NCBI GenBank assembly: GCA_963833835.1
Contig: CAWHZI010000016.1
Span: forward strand, 1,222,658 to 1,286,657
From: Bog-532 sp963833835
Lineage (GTDB): Bacteria > Actinomycetota > Actinomycetes > Streptosporangiales > Streptosporangiaceae
Direction of reading: 5' to 3'
DNA: 64,000 nucleotides
Made by a program: the position numbers and the translations under genes. Positions 26,274 to 36,468 of the stretch are shown here, piece after piece (position 1 is the first letter of the stretch; each line of letters begins with the position of its first letter). The notes beneath the pieces are model-generated. The model did no database searches. It was given only the letters and a program-made list of their open reading frames with translations, and was not told the origin of the DNA.

Positions 26274-26712
26274 CCTCCCGGCCCCTCCTGATCAGCGCGC
26301 TCAACCCTCATCAACGGCCGCTACCTCGTGCTGCGCGGCTATCTGGTCGGCACGAAACGCGTCAAGGTCCACTGCCGCGACGACCTGCGACTCCGCCACG
26401 AACTCGTCTCGCGGAACGAACCGGCGCAGGCCCCCATCTGGCTCGCGCTCGCAGTCCTCGGCCCGGCTGTTCACACCATCAGTGTCGCACTACGCCACCA
26501 GCCACTGGCGGCCCAGCGCAGCGGGTACTGTCCCGCCCCAGGCGCGGGGCCGAGGGAGCCTGGCATTGGGGAAGACTTTTTGACAAATGCTGTTGAAAAC
26601 TCTTCCCGAATCCGGAGTACCCCGCACTGCGGAGTCTCACGGGGCCGATGTGACGAGAGTGCCGCCCGCCCAAACCCAACCCCGCCCAGAGGCCCAGCCC
26701 AGCCGCGCCGCC
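26274..26712. other. Intergenic stretch between the Esx operon and efeB
   Basis: No gene is recognised with confidence. On the minus strand a 57-codon frame at 26474-26301 reads RRFVPRDEFVAESQVVAAVDLDAFRADQ, which looks protein-like and could be a small gene or a remnant, but it has no ribosome site. Towards efeB lies an imperfect hairpin (26569-26607) and a short palindrome CCGCACTGCGG at 26621-26631. Confidence 0.4.
26569..26607 (-). terminator. Probable terminator of the efeUOB operon
   Basis: GGGAAGACTTTTTGAC at 26569-26584 pairs with 26592-26607 at 13 of 16 positions around a 7-base loop, with T/A-rich segments in the stem. It lies about 105 bases past the efeB stop, in the direction of transcription. 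Confidence 0.5.
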
Positions 26713-28071
26713 TCAGGCGAACAGGCCGTCGCCCCAGTACTGGCCCTGGCTCAGGCCGGGCGGGCAGGCGAACACTCCGCTGCCGGTGTGCTGGATGTAC
26801 TCGTTCAGCGAGTCGGCGCCGAGGGAGTTTTGCAGCTTGATGAACTGGGACGGGTTCTTCATGAACGCGATGAAGAACAGGCCGCCCAGCAGCGTGCCCC
26901 GCTGGGGATCGATGCCGTCGGTGAACGAATAACCGCGCCGCAGGATGCGGGTCCCGCCGTTGTGCTCGAAGCTGGCCAGCCGGACGTGCGAGTCCGCCGG
27001 GATGGCGGTCCCGAGGCCGCCGGGCGCCTTGGCGTTGAAGTTGGGCGTGGTGAACTCGGTGCCGCCGGACAGCGGGGCGCCGGACACCTTGGACCGGCCG
27101 ATGACCTTCTCCTGGTCCTGCAGGTAGTCCCGGTCCCAGTTTTCGACGAAGATCCGGATCTTCCGTGCCACCAGGTAACTGCCGCCGCGCAGCCAGGACT
27201 GGTCCGTCTCCTGGCCCGCCCACACGTAGTTGTTCATCAGGTCGGTCTGCTCGGCCTTGATGTTTCGGGTGCCGTCCTTGAAGCCGAGCAGGTTGCGCGG
27301 GGTGGCCTGGGCGGTCGACGTGGTCGAGGTGCGGCCGAACCCGAGCTCCATCCAGTTGTGCTCGACCACGCCCATGCCGATCCGGGCCAGGTTCCGCACG
27401 GCGTGGAACGCCACCAGCGGGTCGTTCGAGCAGGCCTGGACGCACAGATCGCCGCCGGTGTAGTCCGGGTCAAGGTTCTCGTTCGGCAGCGGCGGCAGCT
27501 CGGCCAGCGCGGACGGCTTCCGGTTGGCCAGCCCGAACCGGCTGTCGAACAGGGAGGGGCCGTAGCCGAGGGTGATGGTCAGCTGCGACACGGGGGAGCC
27601 GACCGCCTCCCCGGTGTCGACCGGGGGAGCGTAGGCCTGGGTGTCCTCGCCGACCAGTTCCCCGGCCGACATCCGGGCCGCCGCCGTGGTCCACTCCCGC
27701 AGCAGGTCGCGCAAGTCGGCCCGGCTGGTTCCCGACACCACGTTCATGGTGCCGAAGGCCAGCCGGTCCTGGGCCGGAGTGGCGATGCCCGCCTGGTGCG
27801 TGCCGTAGAACGGGACGGTCGAGGTGCTGTCCTCGCCCGCCTCCGCGGCCGAACTGGTCGTGCTGCTCCCGTGGCCGAAGTACCCGCCGAGGCCGCCGGC
27901 CACGGCCCCGGCGCCGAACAGGCCGGCCCCGGCCAGCAGCCGCCGCCGCGATGGGCCGCCGTCACGGCCGCTGGCCACTTCGTCCGCCGGGCCGGAAGCC
28001 GCACCATCAGCTGGGCCGTTGGCCGGGCCGTTCGCTGGATCGGTGGGCTCGCCGCTGTCTGGCCGCTTCAT
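26713..28071 (-). CDS. efeB: EfeB, Tat-exported Dyp-type heme peroxidase
   Basis: A 452-residue secreted enzyme. The N-terminus carries a twin-arginine signal (SRRRLLAGAGLFGAGAVAGG, about 42-62) after a hydrophilic lead. The Dyp-type motif GFKDGTRN appears in the middle, and the region TAIPADSHVRLASFEHNGG includes the probable proximal heme His and the conserved Arg. In EfeUOB systems this peroxidase oxidises ferrous iron or releases iron from heme outside the cell. It starts on the last base of the efeO stop region and is the third gene of the operon. Length matches the family (about 420-450). Confidence 0.95.
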   Translation of the reverse strand: MKRPDSGEPTDPANGPANGPADGAASGPADEVASGRDGGPSRRRLLAGAGLFGAGAVAGGLGGYFGHGSSTTSSAAEAGEDSTSTVPFYGTHQAGIATPAQDRLAFGTMNVVSGTSRADLRDLLREWTTAAARMSAGELVGEDTQAYAPPVDTGEAVGSPVSQLTITLGYGPSLFDSRFGLANRKPSALAELPPLPNENLDPDYTGGDLCVQACSNDPLVAFHAVRNLARIGMGVVEHNWMELGFGRTSTTSTAQATPRNLLGFKDGTRNIKAEQTDLMNNYVWAGQETDQSWLRGGSYLVARKIRIFVENWDRDYLQDQEKVIGRSKVSGAPLSGGTEFTTPNFNAKAPGGLGTAIPADSHVRLASFEHNGGTRILRRGYSFTDGIDPQRGTLLGGLFFIAFMKNPSQFIKLQNSLGADSLNEYIQHTGSGVFACPPGLSQGQYWGDGLFA

Positions 28072-29276
28072 CAGGCGGCTCCCACCTGCACAGAAATCTT
28101 CGACAGCTCCTCGGCCAGCGCGTTCACCGCGGTCGACAGGGCGCGGCGGCCGCTGTCCAGGACGGTGGAGTACTCGACGTAACCGGTGTCGTCGTACCCC
28201 GGGGTGGCCTGGTACTGGGTCAGCAGCTTGGTCACCGCCGCGTCCCGCTGGTTGATCTGCGTGAGCAGGCTGGCGTCCTTCGTCTTCAGGTAGGGCGTGA
28301 GCAGGGAGACGACCTCCATGGCCCCGTCCACGTTGGCCTTGAACACCGGGAGGTCGGTGTTGGAGTACCGCTCCTCCTCACCGCTGATCTTGGACGTGGC
28401 GGCCTCGTTGATCAGGTCGGTGGCGCCACTGGCCATTTCCAGCGGGTTGTACTGCGCGCTCTTGACCAGCGTCAGCAGCTGCTGCTCGTGCGTGACCAGC
28501 CCGGAGCACAGCGCCGGGGCGCCGGACAGGGTGTTCTCCGACCACATCAGCTGCTCGAGCCGGTGGAAGCCCATGAACTGCGATTTCACCGTGACCGGGT
28601 TCTCCCACCGGCCGTCGATCTCGGTGTCCAGGCTGCCCCAGATCTCCGCGACCGGCTCGATCCGCTCGTAGTAGACGCGGGCCTTCGGGTACAGGATCTT
28701 GGCCTGGCTCAGGTTCCCGGCGCCGATCGCCTTGCAGAACGTCTGAGTGCTCGACACGAGCTCGGTGGTGTTCTGGTTCACGTAGGTGGAGTAGCCGCTG
28801 ACGGCGGCGGCGAGCTGGGGGTTGGACTGCCAGCTGGCCCCGCTGGTCTTGCCGGTGACCTTGAACGTGGCGTGCTGCTGGGACGCCCCGGGGCAGTTGA
28901 TCACGTAGCTGCCGGACTGGATGGACAGTTCGAAGCCGCCGGACAGGCCGGGGGTGAGGTTTTCCTGCTCGCCCAGGATCTTGGACAGGTCCGACGTCCG
29001 CAGTTCGGCCTCGGACACCGCGCTGGCGTTCTTGTTGGTCACGTTGAACTGCACGTCGCCCGCGGTCACGGTGGCCGGCTTGGGCGCGCAGCCCTGCGGG
29101 GTGAGGGTGATGGTGACGGTGGTGGTCTTGCCGGTGTCGGCAGCGGTCTTGGACTTACCCGATCCCGAACTCGAACAGCCTGCGATGATCACGGCGGCGC
29201 CGGTCACCAGGGCGGCCAGGGCGGTGAGGCGGGAAGTCTTGCCGCGGATGGTGCTCCGCCGGCCGTCAGTGCTCAC
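28071..29276 (-). CDS. efeO: EfeO, iron-binding cupredoxin/M75 lipoprotein
   Basis: About 401 residues. A lipobox-like IIAGC follows a hydrophobic segment, so the protein should be lipid-anchored. Residues 45-140 form a cupredoxin-like domain; the rest is the helical M75/imelysin domain with the HxxE metal motif in GFHRLEQLMW. EfeO collects iron for the EfeU permease. I chose GTG 29276 because AAGGAG lies nine bases upstream; the longer start at 29300 lacks a site. The start lies inside the end of efeU, an 11-base overlap, and the stop adjoins efeB. Confidence 0.95.
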   Translation of the reverse strand: MSTDGRRSTIRGKTSRLTALAALVTGAAVIIAGCSSSGSGKSKTAADTGKTTTVTITLTPQGCAPKPATVTAGDVQFNVTNKNASAVSEAELRTSDLSKILGEQENLTPGLSGGFELSIQSGSYVINCPGASQQHATFKVTGKTSGASWQSNPQLAAAVSGYSTYVNQNTTELVSSTQTFCKAIGAGNLSQAKILYPKARVYYERIEPVAEIWGSLDTEIDGRWENPVTVKSQFMGFHRLEQLMWSENTLSGAPALCSGLVTHEQQLLTLVKSAQYNPLEMASGATDLINEAATSKISGEEERYSNTDLPVFKANVDGAMEVVSLLTPYLKTKDASLLTQINQRDAAVTKLLTQYQATPGYDDTGYVEYSTVLDSGRRALSTAVNALAEELSKISVQVGAA

Positions 29277-30234
29277 GCGGTACTGCTCCTTCGATATCAA
29301 CGGAATGGTCCTGAGCCAGCGCCGAGCTCTCGGCCAGGGCCGGACCCTGAGCCAGCGCCGATCCCTCGGCCAGCGCCGGACCCTCGGCCAGCGCGGCCTG
29401 CCCGCGTTCCTGCGAACGGACTTGCTTGCGGCCCCGCCTTCCGGGCCAGGCCACGATGATCACCAGCGGCACCAGGTACGCCAGCCAGGCGATGACCATG
29501 ATCCAGCTCGGGAACGGCTGGATGCCGAGCACCCCGGTGAGCAGGGAGGACAGTGGCGTGCCCGGGCGGACCAGCCAGGACAGGTCGAACGCCTGGGCCT
29601 GGCCGAAGTTCAGCCAGCCCGCCTCGTTGGCGGTCATGAACGCGGTCATCACCAGGCCCGCCGCCACGACCACCAGGACCAGGCCGGTGACCTTGAAGAA
29701 CCGGCCCAGGTTCAGCCGGACCCCGCCCCGGTAGATCCCGTAGCCGATCACCGCGGCCAGCAGGATGCCGATCACCGCGCCCAGCCAGGAGGTGGTGGCG
29801 TCCCCGGAGGCGTTGAACGTGGCCAGCAGGAACACGGCGGTCTCGAAGCCCTCGCGCAGCACGGCCAGGAACGCCATGATCACCAGCGCCCGGCTCGACC
29901 CGGCGGCCAGAGCCGCGCCGGCCGCGCCCTCCAGGTCGCCCTTGAGGTGCCGGGCGTGCTTGCGCATGAACAGGATCATGTAAGTGACCATGACCACGGC
30001 CAGCGCGCCGACTACGGTCTCCAGGCCCTCCTGCTGCCGCTGCGGCAGGTCCGAGGAGATCACCTGGAGCGCGATGGCGATCCCGATGCAGATGAGGACC
30101 GCGACCCCGGTCCCCAGCCAGACCAGCCGAAGCGCGTCCCGGCGGCCCTGCTGCCCGAGGAACGCGGCGATGATCCCGACGATCAGCGCGGCCTCCAGCC
30201 CCTCCCGGAGGCCGATCACGAACGTGGGCAGCAT
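29266..30234 (-). CDS. efeU: EfeU, ferrous/ferric iron permease
   Basis: About 322 residues, seven hydrophobic segments, and the two signature iron motifs REGLEA (residues 10-15) and REGFETA in the fourth helix region, as in the Ftr1/EfeU family. ATG 30234 follows GGGAGGG eight bases upstream; longer starts reach 30279 but lack a site. The cytosolic C-terminus has an odd short repeat (ALAEGP, ALAEGS, ALAQGP, ALAESS). It is the first gene of efeUOB and lies directly downstream of two IdeR-type boxes, so it should be induced in iron starvation. Confidence 0.95.
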   Translation of the reverse strand: MLPTFVIGLREGLEAALIVGIIAAFLGQQGRRDALRLVWLGTGVAVLICIGIAIALQVISSDLPQRQQEGLETVVGALAVVMVTYMILFMRKHARHLKGDLEGAAGAALAAGSSRALVIMAFLAVLREGFETAVFLLATFNASGDATTSWLGAVIGILLAAVIGYGIYRGGVRLNLGRFFKVTGLVLVVVAAGLVMTAFMTANEAGWLNFGQAQAFDLSWLVRPGTPLSSLLTGVLGIQPFPSWIMVIAWLAYLVPLVIIVAWPGRRGRKQVRSQERGQAALAEGPALAEGSALAQGPALAESSALAQDHSVDIEGAVPREH

Positions 30235-30285
30235 CGGCGGCGTCCCTCCCTGGGCCCACCGCGCTGCGGCCGGGTCCACTAAAGA

Positions 30286-30304
30286 TTAGGTATGCCTTAC
30301 CTAA
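30286..30304. promoter_or_regulatory. IdeR/DtxR box 1 upstream of efeU
   Basis: TTAGGTATGCCTTACCTAA matches the 19-bp iron-box palindrome (consensus TTAGGTTAGGCTAACCTAA) at both outer arms and most inner positions. It is about 52 bases upstream of the efeU ATG. Iron-loaded IdeR/DtxR should bind here and repress the operon. Confidence 0.88.
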
Positions 30305-30305
30305 A

Positions 30306-30324
30306 TAAGGCAAGCCACACCTAA
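30306..30324. promoter_or_regulatory. IdeR/DtxR box 2 upstream of efeU
   Basis: TAAGGCAAGCCACACCTAA is a second, weaker iron box that begins one base after box 1, so the centres are 20 bp apart, about two helical turns. Two regulator dimers per box would cover the promoter. It may also affect the divergent isochorismatase-like gene at 30455. Confidence 0.75.
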
Positions 30325-30454
30325 TCGCATCGGCCCGGCCGGAGTCAAGAGGCGCTGCTCACACTGGATCACATTGAGAAAGCCCGCCGCCCCTGACTCC
30401 GCCGCCGAAAAACCCCCGGGCGTTCTGTCGGTGCTGGCGGCTACCGTGGCTGGT

Positions 30455-31015
30455 ATGACCACGCTGAAGGAACGGCCCAACACCGCACTCCTGGTCGTTG
30501 ACGTGCAGAACGGCGTCGTCGGAGAGGCCTACGCCCGCGACTCCGTGGTGGCCAATATCGGCCGCCTGGTCGAGCGCGCCCGCCGGGAGGGAGTCCCCGT
30601 CGTCTGGGTGCAGCATTCCGCCGACGACGGGCTCATTCCGGGGAGCGACGAGTGGCGGATCGTGCCCGAGCTGACCCGGGACGACGCCGAGCCGCTGATC
30701 GGGAAGCGCTACGGCGACTCGTTCGAGGACACCGACCTGGAGACCGTGCTGGCCGGGCTCGGAGTCGGCCGCCTGGTGGTGACCGGGGCGGAGACCGACG
30801 CCTGCATCCGCAGCACGCTGCACGGGGCGTTCACCCGCGGCTACGACACGACGCTGGTTAGCGACGCGCACACCGCGGGCGACAAGACCGCCTGGGGTGC
30901 GCCGCCGGTGGACCAGGTCATCGCCCACACCAACCTGTACTGGAGCTTCCAGGCCGCGCCGGGCCGCACCGCGGGCACGGTCGAGACGGGCAAGGTCGCC
31001 TTCAGCGCCGCCTAA
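30455..31015 (+). CDS. Isochorismatase-like cysteine hydrolase
   Basis: A 186-residue hydrolase. The triad is visible: Asp in LLVVDVQNGV (near 16), Lys in IGKRYGDSFEDT (near 82) and Cys in GAETDACIRST (near 114). The size and ACIRST motif fit the isochorismatase/nicotinamidase superfamily; N-carbamoyl or amide substrates are possible. ATG 30455 has little room for a ribosome site; a TACCGT -10 about 12 bases upstream suggests a leaderless mRNA. It is followed by an HD hydrolase gene 30 bases downstream. Confidence 0.88.
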   Translation: MTTLKERPNTALLVVDVQNGVVGEAYARDSVVANIGRLVERARREGVPVVWVQHSADDGLIPGSDEWRIVPELTRDDAEPLIGKRYGDSFEDTDLETVLAGLGVGRLVVTGAETDACIRSTLHGAFTRGYDTTLVSDAHTAGDKTAWGAPPVDQVIAHTNLYWSFQAAPGRTAGTVETGKVAFSAA

Positions 31016-31045
31016 TTAGCCAGCACAGATCGTCCAGCGGGCACA

Positions 31046-31618
31046 ATGGCCCGGGTGAAAGCAATCACCGGGTTCCTGTACGAGATCGGGCTGCTCAAGC
31101 GCTATCCGCGCACGGGGTGGCTGCAGCTGGGGGTGCGGACCCCGGAGTCGGTCGCCGATCACTCGTTCCGGGCCAGCGTCGCCGCCTCGGTCATCGCCAG
31201 CCTGGAGGGGGCCGACCCGCAGCGGGCCGCCTTCCTGGCCCTGTGGCACGACTCGCAGGAGACCCGCACCACCGACCTGCCGCACCTGGCTCAGCGGTAC
31301 GTGGCCGCCACGGCGCACGAACAGGTCACCGAGGATCAGGTGCGCCCGCTGCCGCCGGCGCTGGCCCGCCTGATCCGGGACGCCGTCCGCGAGTACGAGG
31401 CCGGCCAGACCCCCGAGGCCCGTTGCGCCCGCGACGCCGACAAGCTGGAGATGCTGCTCCAGGCCCGGGAGTACGAAGACCAGGGCCACCGCGACGTCCA
31501 GCCCTGGATCGACTCGGCCCTGAGCCGCCTGCGCACCGCCGCGGCCCGCCAGCTCGCCGCCGAAGCCCTGGCTCAGCCACCCCTGGACTGGATCGGGCAC
31601 GCCCGCCCGGCGCCCTGA
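31046..31618 (+). CDS. HD-domain hydrolase (HDDC2/YfbR-like 5'-nucleotidase)
   Basis: A 190-residue protein with all HD motifs: VADHSFR near 34, ALWHDSQET near 66 and DADKLEML near 128. This is the HDDC2/YfbR pattern of metal-dependent 5'-deoxynucleotidases. The remaining sequence is helical as expected, and the length matches the family. It lies downstream of the isochorismatase-like gene and abuts, tail to tail with no gap, the Gly-rich membrane protein gene. Confidence 0.9.
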   Translation: MARVKAITGFLYEIGLLKRYPRTGWLQLGVRTPESVADHSFRASVAASVIASLEGADPQRAAFLALWHDSQETRTTDLPHLAQRYVAATAHEQVTEDQVRPLPPALARLIRDAVREYEAGQTPEARCARDADKLEMLLQAREYEDQGHRDVQPWIDSALSRLRTAAARQLAAEALAQPPLDWIGHARPAP

Positions 31619-33037
31619 TCAGTTGCCGAAGTTGTCGCCCCCGCCGCCGAAGTCGCCCCCGCCGAAGTCCCCGCCGCCGAAATCACCACCACTGAAGTTG
31701 TCCCCGCCGCCGAAGTCCCCGCCGCCGCCCCCGAAGTTGTCGCCCCCGCCGCCGAAGTCCCCACCACCAAAGTTGTCGCCGCCGCCGAAGTCGCCGCCCC
31801 CGAAGTCCCCGCCGTTTCCGCCTCCGCCCCAGCCCGGCCCGCCGCCCCAGCCGTAACCGCCGCCCCAGCCGCCGGACAGCGCCGAGCCGAGCAGGAAACC
31901 GGTGAACAGGTCCGGGCCGTACCCGTAGCCGCCCCAGTACGCCGGGGCGAACCCGGCGTTGGCGTAGTACACCGGCGCCTGCGACCCGGTCTGCCGCACA
32001 GTGCGCATCTGTGGCTCGCCCCCCCGCTCGATCTTGTGCAGGTCGTCGGCGCACACCGGCACCTCGCGGGTGGGGCCGCCGTCGGGCGGGGTCCAGGCCA
32101 CGTCGGCCACCGACATGCCGTGCCGCGGGTCGAAGAAGCACGACGGCCGCCGGTCCGGCTTGGGCTGACCGTGGGCCAGCGCCTCGGCCGCCGCCAGCCG
32201 GTACTGCGCCTCGGCGATGTTCCGGCTGACCAGCAGCATGTCCTGGGGCTTGCGCGCCGCGTCCAGCGCGGCGGTGCCCCGCTCGTAGGCGGCCAGCGCC
32301 GCCGCCTGCTCGGCCGCCGCGTCGGGGTGCTGCTGGATGGCGACGTCGCTGTCCCGGTCGGTGATCTGCTGGTTGAGCGCGAGCAGATCGTCCTGGGCCG
32401 CGGCCTTGGCGTCCTTGAGATCCCGGGCCCGGCGGGCCCGCCGGGGCCGGATGATCAGCAGCCCGACCAGCAGGCCCGCGATCAGCAGCACGCCGATCAC
32501 GATCACCACGGCGATCCAGGCGCCTGAGGACGACGACCCGGACCCGGTCGTGGACGTCGATCCCGCCTTGGACTTGACGCTGGTCACGAACTCGGTCAGC
32601 GCCGCGGCCGGGTCATTCTGGTGATCCTGGACCGCGGTCGTCGCCAGCTGCGCCGCCTCGTTGTCGGCCAGCACCCCGCGGTTGTAGGCGCCGAAGTGGT
32701 CCGTCCGGACGTCGTAGAAGCCGACCACGAACTGCTGGTGGCTGCTCAGGTCGTTGATGAGCTGGTCCATCGCGGCGTTGTAGCCGCTGGCGCCGGAGGC
32801 CGCGACCACGATGTAGATGGGCTCGCTGCCGATCTGCTGCTCGAGCTGATCCTGCTGGCTCACCGACAGCGCGCTGCGGGCGTCAGCGGCCACGCAGACG
32901 GAATGGCCGGCCAGGCAGCTGTCCAGCGTATCCGCGCCACTCGAAACAGTCGCGGCGCCCGCGGCCGTCACCGACAGCCCGGCCATGGTCACCATGGCCG
33001 CGAGCACGGTCGCCAGGGCCGTAAGGATTCTTCGCAC
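31619..33037 (-). CDS. Membrane protein with extracellular domain and Gly/Asp/Phe repeat tail
   Basis: A 472-residue protein. A signal peptide (1-28) is followed by an extracytoplasmic domain (about 40-155), a Ser/Thr/Gly linker and one transmembrane helix (about 172-195) with a basic stop (RPRRARRARDLKDAK). A helical cytosolic part with a Cys-containing RRPSCFFDPRHGMSVADVAW segment comes next, and then a Tyr/Gly-rich stretch. The last 75 residues are a tandem GGGDFGGGDNF-type repeat. The N-terminal domain loosely recalls TPM-type domains. The function is unknown; the repeat may be sticky or disordered. The gene is tail-to-tail with the HD hydrolase. Confidence 0.75.
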   Translation of the reverse strand: MRRILTALATVLAAMVTMAGLSVTAAGAATVSSGADTLDSCLAGHSVCVAADARSALSVSQQDQLEQQIGSEPIYIVVAASGASGYNAAMDQLINDLSSHQQFVVGFYDVRTDHFGAYNRGVLADNEAAQLATTAVQDHQNDPAAALTEFVTSVKSKAGSTSTTGSGSSSSGAWIAVVIVIGVLLIAGLLVGLLIIRPRRARRARDLKDAKAAAQDDLLALNQQITDRDSDVAIQQHPDAAAEQAAALAAYERGTAALDAARKPQDMLLVSRNIAEAQYRLAAAEALAHGQPKPDRRPSCFFDPRHGMSVADVAWTPPDGGPTREVPVCADDLHKIERGGEPQMRTVRQTGSQAPVYYANAGFAPAYWGGYGYGPDLFTGFLLGSALSGGWGGGYGWGGGPGWGGGGNGGDFGGGDFGGGDNFGGGDFGGGGDNFGGGGGDFGGGDNFSGGDFGGGDFGGGDFGGGGDNFGN

Positions 33038-33069
33038 GGTTCCTCTTCCCCGTAGGACCGTCAGGCTAC

Positions 33070-33669
33070 TCAGTCCCCTGTCGCCCGCCGATCGCCTTCC
33101 AGTTCCCGCAGGTACCGCTCCACCAGCTCCCGCGTCTGCGCGTGGCCGAGCGACACTCCCAGCATCTGCTCCATCACCAGCACCCGGGACACGCCGGTCA
33201 GCAGCACGGCCAGCACCTCAGGCGGGTCGGCCTGCGCCGCCGCCCCGTACCGCTGCAGGATGCCGGGCAGTGCTTCCAGCTGTTCGGCCCGCAGCAGTTC
33301 GGCGTACCGGGCGATCTCGGCCTTGAACGCCTCGTTCCGGTTGGCCAGGCCCATGAACTCCAGCGTGATCCTGGTGCCGGCCGGGTCGGTGCTGAACTCC
33401 CACAGCGCCCACAGCGGCTGGCTGGAGGCCAGCGCCAGCGCCTGCCGTTCGCGCCCCTCCTCGGCCCGCTGCCGGAACAAGGCCAGGAACAGGTCGTCCA
33501 TGGTCCGGAAGTAGTAGTGCACCAGCTGGTACTTCAGCCCGGCCTGGGCGGCCACGCGGCGGGCAGTGACCGTGGCGTAGCCCTCGGCCAGCATGAGCTG
33601 CTCGGCCGCGTCCAGCAGCACCTGACGGTTCTTCGCCTCCGGCGAGCCGAGCCTGCGCTCCGAAGCCAC
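33070..33669 (-). CDS. TetR-family regulator
   Basis: A 199-residue TetR protein. The DNA-binding part at about 12-60 reads RQVLLDAAEQLMLAEGYATVTARRVAAQAGLKYQLVHYYFRTMDDLFLALF; the rest is a helical ligand domain. It lies 32 bases upstream of the Gly-rich membrane protein gene in the same direction, so it may control it. No clear inverted repeat was seen before its start. Confidence 0.9.
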   Translation of the reverse strand: MASERRLGSPEAKNRQVLLDAAEQLMLAEGYATVTARRVAAQAGLKYQLVHYYFRTMDDLFLALFRQRAEEGRERQALALASSQPLWALWEFSTDPAGTRITLEFMGLANRNEAFKAEIARYAELLRAEQLEALPGILQRYGAAAQADPPEVLAVLLTGVSRVLVMEQMLGVSLGHAQTRELVERYLRELEGDRRATGD

Positions 33670-33991
33670 GTCACCACCTCCCCGTCTGCAGCGTAGCCCG
33701 AGGTCCGAAAACCGCCCCTAATTAACAGACTCCCGCGAGGCCGGCGTCCCAGCCGGGTCTCGAGCCGTACCACCACGGCCACTGGTTCAACGGCCCAGTA
33801 GAGTCGCTGACCTGGGACAAGCGCACGAGCGGAACCGTTCTTGGAGCGCCCGGTCAGAAGCAGAATGCGACTTCGCTGCCAGCGCGGAAGGCAGGACCCG
33901 ATTAGTTCCTGCTGGATCTAAATCAGAGCCTGGCGACGGCACATCAGCCTGGGGATGGTGGGCGTGCCCGTGCGGCGAGAGGAGGCTGACG
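33670..33991. other. Stretch without recognised gene
   Basis: About 320 bases upstream of the TetR gene and of a cluster of tiny reading frames. It contains the shortened repeat TTAACAGACTC (33723-33733). No open frame with a ribosome site or family resemblance was found on either strand. Base composition is somewhat less GC-rich than the flanks. Confidence 0.4.
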
Positions 33992-34013
33992 GTGACTATC
34001 CGGAGGGTTTGAG

Positions 34014-34070
34014 ATGGGTCCGGCGTGGAAGATGGAAAAGATCGGATCGGCGCCGCTAGGCCGCTTGTGA
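34014..34070 (+). CDS. Possible 18-residue peptide
   Basis: ATG 34014 follows CGGAGGG with a six-base spacer and encodes MGPAWKMEKIGSAPLGRL. Just before it, GTG 33992 behind AGAGGAGG encodes a six-codon frame (VTIRRV) whose stop at 34010-34012 nearly touches this ATG. Ribosome sites this good in front of two tiny frames suggest a leader arrangement for the Lys-rich gene 74 bases further on. There is no family evidence. Confidence 0.3.
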   Translation: MGPAWKMEKIGSAPLGRL

Positions 34071-34143
34071 GAACACGGCCTGTCTATGCGGCGCCGGGTT
34101 CCCTGGGGGCATCGCGTGCCCTGGATCTAGAGAGGAGCTGGTT

Positions 34144-34260
34144 ATGGGCGTGGTCAAGAAGGCTAAGGGTGACGCTAAAGCGGTCAAGCACAAGGGCAAG
34201 AAAGGTGCTGGGAAGGTCAAGCACAAGGGCAAGAAGGCCAAAAAGGCCGCGAAGCATTAA
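34144..34260 (+). CDS. 38-residue lysine-rich basic peptide
   Basis: A short frame with a strong ribosome site, AGAGGAG at 34131-34137, six bases before the ATG. The product is almost half Lys, with Ala, Gly, Val and His, and holds the block VKHKGKK twice. There are no acidic residues apart from one Asp. Such composition resembles Lys/Ala-rich tails of actinobacterial HU and H1-like nucleoid proteins, so nucleic-acid binding is plausible but unproven. Codons are less GC-biased than those of the neighbours because Lys uses AAG/AAA. No partner gene is evident; the next gene, prolyl oligopeptidase, is convergent. Confidence 0.65.
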   Translation: MGVVKKAKGDAKAVKHKGKKGAGKVKHKGKKAKKAAKH

Positions 34261-34355
34261 GCCATTCCTCCGCTGATCGGGACACGTCGCCGACGCGCAG
34301 GGTCGCGCACTCGTGATGAGCGACGACAACCCCGACCTCCTCCACGCCGGGCCGA

Positions 34356-36425
<2,070 letters not shown>

Positions 36426-36468
36426 GGGATCAGTCAACAACTCGCGGCGCGCGCGGCACAACCGAGTA

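Noticed and set aside
33670..33991. A gene upstream of the TetR regulator
   Set aside because: No frame on either strand has a ribosome site or recognisable sequence; a minus-strand frame to 33782 is only an upstream extension of a shadow frame.
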